A stretch of DNA of 12,576 nt, taken from RGIG7300 sp045649645. Lineage in GTDB: Bacteria > Bacillota > Clostridia > Oscillospirales > CAG-272. The DNA lies in contig JAZRQH010000130.1 in NCBI GenBank assembly GCA_045649645.1, positions 1 through 12,576 of the forward strand, read 5' to 3'. Numbering within the stretch: the first letter of the stretch is position 1; each line of letters starts with the position of its first letter. This document shows positions 1 through 7,101 of the stretch, piece by piece. A model generated the notes under the pieces. That model searched no databases, was not told the DNA's origin, and worked only from the letters and a program-made list of their open reading frames with translations. The translations under genes and the position numbers were made by a program.

Positions 1-228
1 CTTACCTCGGTACAGGTCAAGATCAAGTGCCAGTCGGGCGGTGACGGCAGACTCTACGGCTCTGTTACAACAAAGGACATTGCAGAGGAACTGAAGAAGC
101 AGCACGGCATCGAGATCGACAAGCGTAAGATCCAGATGGATGCTATCAAGGCTTACGGCAGCTATACCGCAGACGTGAAGCTCTACAACGGTATCGGCGG
201 CAAGGTAAGCATCCTTGTTTGTGAATAA
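1..228 (+). CDS. rplI: 50S ribosomal protein L9, C-terminal part (5' end outside window)
   Basis: The reading frame is open from the first base and ends with TAA at 226-228, giving 75 residues. These match the C-terminal domain of ribosomal protein L9, with the family features GRLYGSVTTKDIAEEL, IDKRKIQ and a final beta strand ending KVSILVCE. L9 binds domain V of 23S rRNA near the L1 stalk and helps maintain reading frame. Full-length L9 is about 150 residues, so roughly half is missing to the left. The next gene is dnaB, and rplI-dnaB is a common Firmicute order, which supports the call. No start can be assigned. Confidence 0.95.
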   Translation, partial: LTSVQVKIKCQSGGDGRLYGSVTTKDIAEELKKQHGIEIDKRKIQMDAIKAYGSYTADVKLYNGIGGKVSILVCE

Positions 229-243
229 GGGGCGAGTCGCCCC
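229..243 (+). other. Short GC-rich hairpin after rplI
   Basis: Immediately after the rplI stop codon, GGGGCG (229-234) and CGCCCC (238-243) form a perfect 6-bp stem with an AGT loop. No T tract follows, so it is not a standard intrinsic terminator. It may protect the 3' end of the rplI mRNA or be part of a degenerate intergenic repeat. Confidence 0.4.
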
Positions 244-263
244 ACCCAAACTACGCTCGATTG

Positions 264-325
264 CGCAGTAATTCAATGCACACGGAATGAAGAATTATCT
301 TTCAATTCCGCACTGCGAAATTTTT
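264..325 (+). terminator. Possible imperfect terminator or attenuator between rplI and dnaB
   Basis: CGCAGT (264-269) pairs with ACTGCG (312-317). Inside it, GGAATGAAG (284-292) can pair with CTTTCAATTCC (299-309) with a bulge. The structure is followed by AAATTTTT (318-325). The stem is imperfect and has a large internal loop, so termination would probably be partial. It sits just upstream of the dnaB ribosome binding site. Confidence 0.3.
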
Positions 326-345
326 AGTCAAAGGAATTAATATTT

Positions 346-1722
346 ATGGCTGAACTTACAGACGAACTGGGCAGACGCCTGCCCTTTTCCCTTGAAGCCG
401 AGCAATCGGTGCTGGGTTCGATACTCATAGATCCGGAGTGCTTTTCTACACTCCCCGAGCTTGTTTCCTCTCAGGATTTTTATCTTGAGGAGCACAGGCT
501 TATCTATGCTGCAATGCAGACGCTCTTCCTCTCCAGCAAGTCTATTGACGTAGTTACCCTGATAGACGCTCTGGTAAAGGTCAGCGCAGAGGATGAAAGA
601 AAGAACCCTAAGCTGATAGACAAAGAAGAAATAACAAAATATATCCGTCTCATAGCAGAGACCGTACCAAGTGCCGCCAACGTAAAGGAATATGCAAGAA
701 TAGTCCACGACAAGGCAAAGCTGCGTTCTCTTATAGAGGAATGTGCCAAGATAAGCGACAACGCTTATGCAGGCACAGACGATGCGGCTACCATTATAGG
801 CGACGCAGAGCAGCGTATATTTGCCTTGGCGCAGGACAACACACAGAAGGCGTTTGCCGACATCAAGGACGTGCTTGTGCAGACGCTGGGACAGATAAAG
901 CAGGTTCAGACCGAAGGTATTGCCGCAATGACCGTCCCCACAGGCTTCTCGGGGGTTGACCGAGTGCTTGTTGGTATGGGTAAGAGCGACCTTGTGCTTA
1001 TAGGTGCCCGTCCCGGTATGGGTAAGACCTCATTTGCGCTTAACATTGCTACCATGGCGGCGCAGAACTTCAAGCGCGACGGCTCTAACAAGGCAGTATG
1101 CATATTCTCACTTGAAATGTCAAACGAGCAGCTTGTTCAGCGTATTCTGGCAAGTGAGGCGATGGTAGACAGCCACGCCCTGCGTTCGGGCGAGCTGACC
1201 GGCGAGGACTGGACCAAGCTGGCTCAGACCTCCTCCATACTTTCCGACTACAACATCAAGATAGACGACTCCACAGGTGTGACCATCACCTCTATGAAGG
1301 CAAAGCTGCGCCGTGAGAGAAATATCGGTATGATCGTCATCGACTATCTCCAGCTCATGAACTCGGACAGAAAGATAGACAACAAGGTAAACGAGGTTGC
1401 GGATATCTCCCGTAATCTTAAGATAATGGCAAAGGAATTCAACGTTCCCGTTATCTGTCTGTCACAGCTTTCCCGAGGTCCTGAGGGACGTACCGACAAA
1501 AAGCCTATGCTTTCCGACCTCCGTGACTCGGGTGCTATCGAGCAGGACGCGGATATAGTAATGTTCCTCTACCGTGAGGAATACTACGACAAGGAAAAGA
1601 ACCAGAACACCGCAAAGGTCATCGTAGCAAAGAACCGTCACGGCGGTACAGGCGATATCGACGTAGGCTGGATCGGTAAGTTTACTAAGTTTACTACTTT
1701 GTCTGATCGCGAAGAACCGTAG
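346..1722 (+). CDS. dnaB: Replicative DNA helicase DnaB (called DnaC in Bacillus subtilis)
   Basis: This is the hexameric ATP-driven helicase that unwinds DNA ahead of the replication fork and recruits primase. The 458-residue length is normal. The N-terminal DnaB domain starts near residue 12 with the family signature SLEAEQSVLGSILIDP. The RecA-like C-terminal domain has Walker A GARPGMGKT (220-228), Walker B VIDYLQL (around D333), the LSQLSRGPEGR motif (372-382) and the arginine-containing motif DLRDSGAIEQDAD (391-403). All motifs are intact. The ATG at 346 is preceded by AAAGGA with a longish spacer. The gene follows rplI and precedes tilS by a short gap, as in many Firmicutes. No intein is present. 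Confidence 0.97.
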   Translation: MAELTDELGRRLPFSLEAEQSVLGSILIDPECFSTLPELVSSQDFYLEEHRLIYAAMQTLFLSSKSIDVVTLIDALVKVSAEDERKNPKLIDKEEITKYIRLIAETVPSAANVKEYARIVHDKAKLRSLIEECAKISDNAYAGTDDAATIIGDAEQRIFALAQDNTQKAFADIKDVLVQTLGQIKQVQTEGIAAMTVPTGFSGVDRVLVGMGKSDLVLIGARPGMGKTSFALNIATMAAQNFKRDGSNKAVCIFSLEMSNEQLVQRILASEAMVDSHALRSGELTGEDWTKLAQTSSILSDYNIKIDDSTGVTITSMKAKLRRERNIGMIVIDYLQLMNSDRKIDNKVNEVADISRNLKIMAKEFNVPVICLSQLSRGPEGRTDKKPMLSDLRDSGAIEQDADIVMFLYREEYYDKEKNQNTAKVIVAKNRHGGTGDIDVGWIGKFTKFTTLSDREEP

Positions 1723-1734
1723 CGACCTTTAAAT

Positions 1735-1757
1735 GCAAGGAGGCTTTTTGCCTTTGC
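1735..1757 (+). promoter_or_regulatory. Shine-Dalgarno AAGGAGG inside a hairpin at the tilS start
   Basis: A near-perfect SD sequence AAGGAGG lies at 1737-1743. It is inside the 5' arm of a hairpin: GCAAGGAGGC (1735-1744), loop TTTTT, GCCTTTGC (1750-1757), with one 2-base bulge and one G-T pair. The 3' arm contains the candidate TTG start at 1754. The SD lies downstream of the ATG at 1733, so that ATG is unlikely to be the main start. Confidence 0.5.
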
Positions 1758-3097
1758 AAAAGCAATTTATTGTAATGATTAGTGCTTCAATAATAGTTAC
1801 AAATACAATATTTAGATATAAGATGTTATCACGTGATGACTACGTCGCTGTTGCCTTTTCGGGTGGAGCTGATTCTACTGCTCTGCTTGATATCCTTCAT
1901 AAGGAAGGCTACAGGGTAGCGGCTATACACGTCAATCACATGATAAGAGGTGCCGAAGCTGATTCTGACGAGGAATTTTGCCGTCAGTTCTGCAAGGCAA
2001 GGAATATCCCCTTCTTCTGTCACCGTATAGACGTTCCTGCCGAAGCAAAGAAAAGCGGTGAAGGTATGGAAGAGGCGGCAAGAAGGCTGAGATATGCCGC
2101 TATAGAAGAAACGGTATCAAAAGAATCTATCACAAAGGTCGCAACAGCCCATCATGCCGATGACAATGCGGAAACTGTGATATTTAATATAGTCAGAGGA
2201 AGCGGAGCCAAGGGCGGCTGCGGTATTCCGCCCGTAAGAGATATCTATGTAAGACCTCTTATCGAGGCAACAAGGGACGAGGTGATCGCTTATTGCAAGG
2301 AACACAGCCTTGATTACGTTACCGACTCCACAAATCTGTCCACAGATTATACCAGAAACTATATTCGCCACGAGATAATGCCAAAGCTCCGGGAGATCAA
2401 TCCCTTGGTGTCTTCTGCGTTGGGGAGATTTTCCTCCCTTTTACGACGGGACGAGGAGGCTCTTGAAAGCCTTGTTCCGAAAAAGGGAACAGACAGGCAT
2501 ACTTTGGCAGCACTTCCCGATGCACTTCTTTCCAGATATATCAGGAAATGCTGCGAGGAGATGGGTGTTTCTCCCTCTGCCGTCAGCGTGCAATGTCTGA
2601 TGGAGGACATAAGACAGGGTAACAGATACCTTATATGCGATATGGGCAAGGATATAGTGGGTGTTTGTGACAGAAACTCGGTCAGTTTTCGCAGTGACAT
2701 CACAGAACCGACACATAAGCAGTATACAATAAATGATGGGATAAATTCCCTTGAGGGATTTGGCAGCTTCTTTGTTGCCCGCAATACAGAAGAAGCCGAA
2801 GGATTTAAAAAGGAATATGAAGTTTCCGACTATACTTATCTCAAGGCAGACGGTATAAAAGGAGATCTTACCGTCAGAAGCCGTCTCGACGGCGACCGCT
2901 ACAGCTACTGCGGTATGACACATTCCTTAAAAAAGCTTTTCAACTCCCGTAAGATTCCGGTTGAAGACAGAGCCAATATTCCCCTTGTCTGTGATGAGTC
3001 GGGAATACTCTGGATACCCGGATTTCCTCCGAGAGATGACGTTAAATCAAATAAAAAAGAAAACAACATAATATATATAGGATATATAAAAGGGTGA
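1754..3097 (+). CDS. tilS: tRNA(Ile)-lysidine synthetase TilS
   Basis: TilS uses ATP to attach lysine to C34 of the CAU-anticodon tRNA-Ile, so that it reads AUA and is charged with isoleucine. It is essential in most bacteria. With the start at 1754 the protein has about 447 residues. The PP-loop ATP-binding motif SGGADS is at 36-41 and the family motif HHADDNAET at 133-141, followed by RGSGAKGGCGIPP. The C-terminal TilS domain has GDRYSYCGM and IPGFPP near the end. The start is uncertain: ATG 1733 lies upstream of the only good SD (1737-1743), TTG 1748 and TTG 1754 are suitably placed after it, and ATG 1775 has no SD but gives the most usual N-terminus. The stop overlaps a GTG of the following frame. 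The gene lies upstream of hpt and ftsH, the standard Firmicute cluster. Confidence 0.93.
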   Translation: MQKQFIVMISASIIVTNTIFRYKMLSRDDYVAVAFSGGADSTALLDILHKEGYRVAAIHVNHMIRGAEADSDEEFCRQFCKARNIPFFCHRIDVPAEAKKSGEGMEEAARRLRYAAIEETVSKESITKVATAHHADDNAETVIFNIVRGSGAKGGCGIPPVRDIYVRPLIEATRDEVIAYCKEHSLDYVTDSTNLSTDYTRNYIRHEIMPKLREINPLVSSALGRFSSLLRRDEEALESLVPKKGTDRHTLAALPDALLSRYIRKCCEEMGVSPSAVSVQCLMEDIRQGNRYLICDMGKDIVGVCDRNSVSFRSDITEPTHKQYTINDGINSLEGFGSFFVARNTEEAEGFKKEYEVSDYTYLKADGIKGDLTVRSRLDGDRYSYCGMTHSLKKLFNSRKIPVEDRANIPLVCDESGILWIPGFPPRDDVKSNKKENNIIYIGYIKG

Positions 3098-3102
3098 AAA
3101 CA

Positions 3103-3657
3103 ATGACACTTAACAAAGACGTAGAAAGCATCCTCGTTTCCGAGGAAGAGATCGAAGCTATCGTAAAGCGCATTTCCGCCGAAATAGACCGCGATTATGC
3201 AAATTCGGGTAAAAAATTCCTTCTTCTCTGCATACTCAAGGGCTCTGTTGTATTTATGGGCGACCTTATGAAGCATATAACCATTCCCGTTGAAATAGAC
3301 TTTATGAAGGTTTCCTCCTACGGTGCAGGCACACAGACCACCGGCAGAATAAACATCATGCTCGACCTTCACAGAAGTGATTTTGCCGATACGGACATAC
3401 TTATAGTGGAGGATATCATCGACAGCGGAAGAACACTTTCTTACCTTGTTGAATATCTCAAGCTCAAGGGAGCAAATTCTGTCAAGACCTGTACACTCCT
3501 TGACAAGCCCGAGCGCCGCGAGGTGGAGTTCACTCCCGATTACTGCGGCCGCACCATCCCCGACGAGTTCGTCGTGGGCTACGGTCTTGACTACGACGAG
3601 CAGTACAGAGCTCTTCCTTACGTAGGTATACTTAAAAGATCGGTATATTCCAAATAA
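3103..3657 (+). CDS. hpt: Hypoxanthine phosphoribosyltransferase
   Basis: This enzyme converts hypoxanthine (and usually guanine) plus PRPP to IMP or GMP in purine salvage. From ATG 3103 the protein has 184 residues, a normal length. The PRPP-binding signature VEDIIDSGRT is at 102-111, preceded by the family segments LCILKGSVVFMGDL and FMKVSSYG, and followed by the C-terminal VGYGLDYDEQYR loop. ATG 3103 is preferred because AGGG (3091-3094) lies 8 bases upstream. GTG 3094 is an alternative start that overlaps the tilS stop by four bases (GTGA) and adds three residues. Either way translation is probably coupled to tilS. In Bacillus subtilis the HprT and TilS proteins are reported to act together on ftsH expression, so the order may be functional. 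Confidence 0.95.
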   Translation: MTLNKDVESILVSEEEIEAIVKRISAEIDRDYANSGKKFLLLCILKGSVVFMGDLMKHITIPVEIDFMKVSSYGAGTQTTGRINIMLDLHRSDFADTDILIVEDIIDSGRTLSYLVEYLKLKGANSVKTCTLLDKPERREVEFTPDYCGRTIPDEFVVGYGLDYDEQYRALPYVGILKRSVYSK

Positions 3658-3708
3658 AATTAAACAAACTGTACATTATATTTAAGGAGTAAACATACGG
3701 AGAACAAG

Positions 3709-5745
3709 ATGAAAAAAAAGGGTAATAACAAAAGAGTACTGTTATTCTACGTTGTCCTTATTGCGGTCATCCTCTTCAGCGTGGGTACACTTTTATCCAA
3801 CGCCGTTCAGAAGGAGCTGAAGTACAGCGACATCGTAGAGATGTTTAAAAACGAAGAAGTAAAGAGCTTCACCATAGATGAAAAGAACAATCTTGTCATC
3901 AAGGACCAGAAGGGTGTGGAATACACCTACAGACTGCTCTCTATCAATATCTTCTACGAGGATATGAACGATCTGGTTCAGGAGCAGCTTGATAAGGGTA
4001 TAATCGAAAGCTACAACTACAAAGAGCCTACCAATATTCCCTGGTGGGTAAGCTTCCTTCCCTATCTTGCCCTCATAGGTCTGTTTATAGCTCTGTGGGT
4101 ATATATGATGCGTCAGGCATCCGGCAAGGGCGGAAAGATGGGCGGCTTTGGCAAGGCAAAGGTCAAGACTCCCACAAACGACAAAAACAAGGTCCTGTTT
4201 AAGGACGTGGCAGGCGCAGACGAGGAAAAGGAGGAGCTCAAGGAGTTCGTTGACTTCTTAAGAGACCCCAAGAAGTTCACCAAGTTAGGTGCAAAGATAC
4301 CTCACGGTGCCCTGCTTGTAGGCCCTCCCGGTACAGGTAAAACACTTCTTGCCAAGGCTGTTGCAGGCGAGGCAGGAGTTCCCTTCTATTCCATATCCGG
4401 TTCTGATTTCGTTGAGATGTATGTTGGTGTAGGTGCAAGCCGTGTCCGCGATCTCTTTGATACCGCTCGCAAGAGCCCCGCAAGCATCATATTCATCGAC
4501 GAGATCGACGCCGTGGGCAGACACAGAGGTGCAGGCCTTGGCGGCGGACATGACGAAAGAGAGCAGACTCTTAACCAGTTGCTGGTCGAGATGGACGGCT
4601 TTGGAACACACGACGGCGTTATAGTCCTTGCGGCTACCAACCGTCCCGACATCCTTGACCCCGCACTTCTTCGTCCCGGCCGTTTTGACAGACAGATAAC
4701 AGTAGGCTATCCCGACCTCAAGGGTCGTGTGGATATCCTCCACGTTCACGCAAAGAACAAGCCCTTCAGCGCCGAGGTAGACTTCAATAAGGTGGCTCAG
4801 TCCACCGCAGGCTTCACAGGTGCAGATCTGGCAAACCTGCTTAATGAGGCAGCTCTTCTTGCTGCAAGAAAGAACAAGATGCTCATCGGCATGGACGACA
4901 TCGAGGAATCCACCCTCAAGATAATGGTAGGTCCTCAGAAGAAGTCCATGAAGATCAAGCCCGAGGAAAAGCGCAAGACCGCTTACCACGAGGCAGGTCA
5001 CGCTATCATCGCATACGCCCTGCCCAGCCTTGATCCCGTAAGACAGATATCTGTTATCCCCAGCGGCAGAGCTTTGGGATACACCCTCAATCCTCCCGTA
5101 GAGGATAAGTACAGCGTATATAAGAAGGGTCTCAAGGACGAGATCGCAATGCTCCTTGGCGGACGCGTTGCCGAGAAGATAATCTTCGACGATATCTCAG
5201 GCGGCGCCTCCAACGATATCGAGCGTGCTACCGAGATCGCCCGCAAGATGGTTACAAAGCTCGGCATGAGCGACAAGCTCGGTCCCATAGCCTTCGGCGG
5301 CTCCACCACGGGTGACGAGGTGTTCTTGGGCAGAGATTTCTCCAACTCCCGTAACTATTCCGAGACTGTTGCTTCTATGATAGACGAGGAAATGCACGCT
5401 ATCATCACTGCCGAATTCGAAAGAGCGGAACAGATACTTCGCGACAATATCGACAAGATGCACTTCATAGCAGACTACCTCACCAAGTACGAGGTTATGG
5501 ACGACAAGCAGTTCAAGGCTGCCATGGAAAGTGACGAGCCCACCGAGGAGATGCTTAACCGTATCGCCGAGGAAAGCCGTAACCAGCGCGAAAAGGAAAA
5601 CGAGGCAAGAGCCCGCGAGGAGGCTGAGCTGAGAGCAAAAACTCTTGAGGCTGAGACCACCACCTTTGACGTACAGGATACCACAGATCCCATAGACGCT
5701 TTTGCAGAAAGCGAAAAGAACAACAACAATAATACCGAGGAATAA
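3709..5745 (+). CDS. ftsH: ATP-dependent zinc metalloprotease FtsH
   Basis: FtsH is a membrane-anchored AAA+ protease that degrades misfolded membrane proteins and some regulators. The 678 residues contain an N-terminal transmembrane helix (about 9-32), an extracytoplasmic domain, a second helix starting at W112-W113 (to about 133), Walker A GPPGTGKT (205-212), Walker B IIFIDEID (260-267), the second region of homology ATNRPD (309-314) with RPGRFDR (322-328), and the zinc site HEAGH (H427, H431) with the third ligand D503 in the segment SNDIERA. All catalytic residues are intact. The C-terminal tail (about 610-678) is charged, likely coiled coil, and ends in an Asn/Glu-rich stretch. Two SD-like sites precede the ATG: AAGGAG (3684-3689) and GGAG (3699-3702); the latter has correct spacing. 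A hairpin overlaps the stop. Confidence 0.97.
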   Translation: MKKKGNNKRVLLFYVVLIAVILFSVGTLLSNAVQKELKYSDIVEMFKNEEVKSFTIDEKNNLVIKDQKGVEYTYRLLSINIFYEDMNDLVQEQLDKGIIESYNYKEPTNIPWWVSFLPYLALIGLFIALWVYMMRQASGKGGKMGGFGKAKVKTPTNDKNKVLFKDVAGADEEKEELKEFVDFLRDPKKFTKLGAKIPHGALLVGPPGTGKTLLAKAVAGEAGVPFYSISGSDFVEMYVGVGASRVRDLFDTARKSPASIIFIDEIDAVGRHRGAGLGGGHDEREQTLNQLLVEMDGFGTHDGVIVLAATNRPDILDPALLRPGRFDRQITVGYPDLKGRVDILHVHAKNKPFSAEVDFNKVAQSTAGFTGADLANLLNEAALLAARKNKMLIGMDDIEESTLKIMVGPQKKSMKIKPEEKRKTAYHEAGHAIIAYALPSLDPVRQISVIPSGRALGYTLNPPVEDKYSVYKKGLKDEIAMLLGGRVAEKIIFDDISGGASNDIERATEIARKMVTKLGMSDKLGPIAFGGSTTGDEVFLGRDFSNSRNYSETVASMIDEEMHAIITAEFERAEQILRDNIDKMHFIADYLTKYEVMDDKQFKAAMESDEPTEEMLNRIAEESRNQREKENEARAREEAELRAKTLEAETTTFDVQDTTDPIDAFAESEKNNNNNTEE

Positions 5746-5775
5746 TTTAAAGCCGCCGTATGGCGGCTTTAAATT
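5744..5775 (+). terminator. Perfect 14-bp hairpin at the ftsH 3' end
   Basis: AATTTAAAGCCGCC (5744-5757) pairs perfectly with GGCGGCTTTAAATT (5762-5775) around a GTAT loop. The left arm includes the last bases of the ftsH stop codon. The T-rich part of the right arm (TTTAAATT) can serve as a weak U tract. It fills almost the whole gap to the next gene, so some read-through is likely. Confidence 0.7.
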
Positions 5776-5783
5776 GAACTGTT

Positions 5784-6587
5784 ATGACAAAATTTATTTG
5801 CCCTATATGTAAAACACCGCTTACCGGCGACAAGTCTCTTAAGTGTCAAGGTAACCATTGCTTTGACCGTGCCAAGAGCGGTTACATAAACCTTTTGTCC
5901 GGCAAGGGCGGAAATCACGGAGACCCAAAGGAAATGGTCCTTGCAAGAAAAAGCTTTCTTGATAAGGGCTATTACGAGCCTCTAAGAGAGGATATAGCCA
6001 AAACGGCAGCCGAGGTAACACCCGACAACGGAACTCTGCTTGACTGCGGATGCGGCGAGTGCTATTATACCGACCGTATATCCGAGCTTCTTCCCGACGC
6101 CCATATCATGGGTATAGACGTATCAAAGGACGCCGTCAACTACGGCTGCAAGCGTAACAAATCCCTTGATCTGGCTGTGGCAAGCGTATATGCTATGCCC
6201 GTGGCCGATTCATCGGTGGATACCGCCGTATCTATCTTTGCCCCTCAGGCAACCGAGGAATTTATAAGAGTCCTTAAACCCGAGGGTCATCTCATAATGG
6301 CTATAGGCGGCGAGGATCACCTCTGGTCGCTTAAGAAGGCGGTCTATGACACTCCTTATAAAAATGAGCCTGCAGACTATATGCTCGAGGGATTTGAGTT
6401 TGTCGGCAAGAAGGAGTTGAAGTACCGTATCGACCTTGGCTCCACCGAGGATATCAAAAATCTTTTCTCTATGACCCCCTACTACCACAAGACCTCGCAA
6501 AGCGATATAGCAAAGTTAGATAATTTAACCTCTCTCACAACAGAAATTGAATTCGAAGTGCTAATATATAAAAAGGTTTCTGCCTAA
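5784..6587 (+). CDS. rlmA: RlmA-type 23S rRNA (guanine-N1)-methyltransferase
   Basis: This SAM-dependent enzyme methylates N1 of a guanine in hairpin 35 of 23S rRNA (G745 in E. coli RlmA-I, G748 in Gram-positive RlmA-II, the latter linked to tylosin resistance). The sequence does not show me which position. The 267 residues have an N-terminal zinc finger with C6, C9, C21 and H25, spaced as in the E. coli enzyme, then the family segment FDRAKSGYINLL. The SAM motif I is DCGCGE (87-92) and a second SAM-binding acidic residue lies in MGIDVSKDAV. The ATG at 5784 is required to keep the zinc finger, yet no convincing SD precedes it; the 38-base gap to ftsH is mostly hairpin. The last codons lie inside the next terminator. 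Confidence 0.88.
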   Translation: MTKFICPICKTPLTGDKSLKCQGNHCFDRAKSGYINLLSGKGGNHGDPKEMVLARKSFLDKGYYEPLREDIAKTAAEVTPDNGTLLDCGCGECYYTDRISELLPDAHIMGIDVSKDAVNYGCKRNKSLDLAVASVYAMPVADSSVDTAVSIFAPQATEEFIRVLKPEGHLIMAIGGEDHLWSLKKAVYDTPYKNEPADYMLEGFEFVGKKELKYRIDLGSTEDIKNLFSMTPYYHKTSQSDIAKLDNLTSLTTEIEFEVLIYKKVSA

Positions 6588-6597
6588 GCAGAAACCT
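6574..6597. terminator. Bidirectional hairpin terminator at the rlmA 3' end
   Basis: AGGTTTCTGC (6574-6583) pairs with GCAGAAACCT (6588-6597) around a CTAA loop; the rlmA stop codon is in the loop. Read on the minus strand the stem is followed by TTTTATATATT, a good U tract, so it also suits minus-strand transcripts. The plus-strand tail is weaker (ACCTTTAATT). Confidence 0.7.
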
Positions 6598-6598
6598 A

Positions 6599-6631
6599 CC
6601 TTTAATTACGCATTACGAATTACGCATTACG
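6599..6631. repeat. AATTACG/CATTACG heptamer repeat, copy 1
   Basis: After a CCTTT leader, the heptamers AATTACG and CATTACG alternate twice, a 14-bp period. All 33 bases are identical to 10067-10099. It lies between two hairpins at a convergent gene junction and continues for a few more similar bases (AATTA). It has no coding potential. Confidence 0.85.
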
Positions 6632-6633
6632 AA

Positions 6634-6664
6634 TTATTTATTTGCCTTTCAGGCAAATAAATAA
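6634..6664. other. AT-rich perfect hairpin next to repeat copy 1
   Basis: TTATTTATTTGCCT (6634-6647) pairs perfectly with AGGCAAATAAATAA (6651-6664), with a TTC loop. Its right arm shares four bases with the next hairpin, so the two cannot both form completely. It may act as a terminator in either direction. Confidence 0.5.
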
Positions 6665-6684
6665 AACCGCCGAAGCGGTTTTAT
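6661..6684 (-). terminator. Terminator of the small minus-strand membrane protein gene
   Basis: ATAAAACCGC (6661-6670) pairs with GCGGTTTTAT (6675-6684). Read on the minus strand the loop is the stable tetraloop TTCG, followed by TTTTATTTATTT. It lies directly after the stop codon of the minus-strand gene at 6693. Confidence 0.8.
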
Positions 6685-6692
6685 AAATTTGC

Positions 6693-6989
6693 TTATCTCT
6701 GCTTTGTCTTCTTGGGAACAAAGAGAACGATCGCTACTACGAATGCAACAAGAACAACTGCTGCAACAACAAGAGCGATATAGTCGGATGTGTTGAGAGT
6801 TGCCCAACCGTCATTACCTGTTGTTGTGGTATGTGCGTCTGCAGCGTGGTCAGCTACACCGTCGCCGTCGTGGTCGTGTTCAACAACCTCTGCTGTGTCA
6901 GCGCCGTCTGCAAATACAGGAACAGCTGCCATAGTGAACACAACGGTCATAACCATCATAATAGCAAGAAATACTACAAACTTGTTCAT
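6693..6989 (-). CDS. Small secreted or membrane-anchored protein with an Asp/His-rich, calcium-loop-like middle
   Basis: I do not recognise a family for this 98-residue protein. Residues 1-27 form a clear signal peptide: Lys at 3, a long hydrophobic core and a VFA end before D28. The middle (28-69) is acidic and His-rich, with DHDGDGVADH (39-48) resembling the DxDxDG loops of dockerin or thrombospondin type 3 repeats, plus further D51 and H53 and a TTTT run. Residues 70-91 form a strong transmembrane helix, followed by the basic tail PKKTKQR. The likely topology is a short exposed domain held by one C-terminal helix. AAAGGA on the minus strand lies 8 bases before the ATG, and a TTCG-loop terminator follows, so it looks like a real single-gene unit. 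Metal binding is inferred from composition only. Confidence 0.8.
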   Translation of the reverse strand: MNKFVVFLAIMMVMTVVFTMAAVPVFADGADTAEVVEHDHDGDGVADHAADAHTTTTGNDGWATLNTSDYIALVVAAVVLVAFVVAIVLFVPKKTKQR

Positions 6990-7000
6990 TATATAGGTCC

Positions 7001-7028
7001 TTTCTCGAGAAAATATTGATATATATCA
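7001..7028. promoter_or_regulatory. Two perfect 12-bp palindromes in the divergent intergenic region
   Basis: TTTCTCGAGAAA (7001-7012) and TGATATATATCA (7017-7028) are each perfect palindromes four bases apart. They lie in the leader of the minus-strand gene at 6989, the first overlapping its SD. They could be operators controlling one or both divergent genes. AT-rich sequence makes chance palindromes more likely, so this is tentative. Confidence 0.35.
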
Positions 7029-7052
7029 CTAATAGAGGATAACAAATACATA

Positions 7053-7079
7053 TTAACACGATATTAACAAACTTATAAT
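7053..7079 (+). promoter_or_regulatory. Putative sigma-A promoter for the RNHCP gene
   Basis: A perfect -10 TATAAT lies at 7074-7079, 22 bases before the ATG. The best -35 is TTAACA at 7053-7058, with a short 15-base spacer. Two direct repeats of ATATTAACA (7050-7058 and 7061-7069), 11 bases apart, cover the -35 region. Confidence 0.45.
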
Positions 7080-7101
7080 AAATTATTACAAAGGAAGTTA
7101 T

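Noticed and set aside
2905..3372. Minus-strand open frames opposite tilS and hpt
   Set aside because: They cross the tilS-hpt boundary and lack any recognisable domain.
3660..3690. Promoter directly upstream of ftsH (TTAAAC with TATATT)
   Set aside because: The spacer is only 11 bases; transcription from the tilS-hpt operon is more likely.
4285..5001. Long minus-strand open frame (238 codons) opposite ftsH
   Set aside because: It lies entirely opposite the conserved AAA and protease region of ftsH, has no SD or family features, and its length is explained by codon bias of the real gene.
6599..6640. CRISPR-like short repeats
   Set aside because: The units are 7 bases, directly adjacent and without unique spacers, and there are no cas genes.
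6693..6720. Sortase (LPxTG-type) anchor on the small membrane protein
   Set aside because: The C-terminus has a helix and basic tail, but no LPxTG-like motif precedes the helix.
7010..7075. Minus-strand sigma-A promoter for the small membrane protein gene
   Set aside because: Several weak AT-rich matches exist (for example TTGTTA with TATATC-like boxes), but none stands out enough to list.
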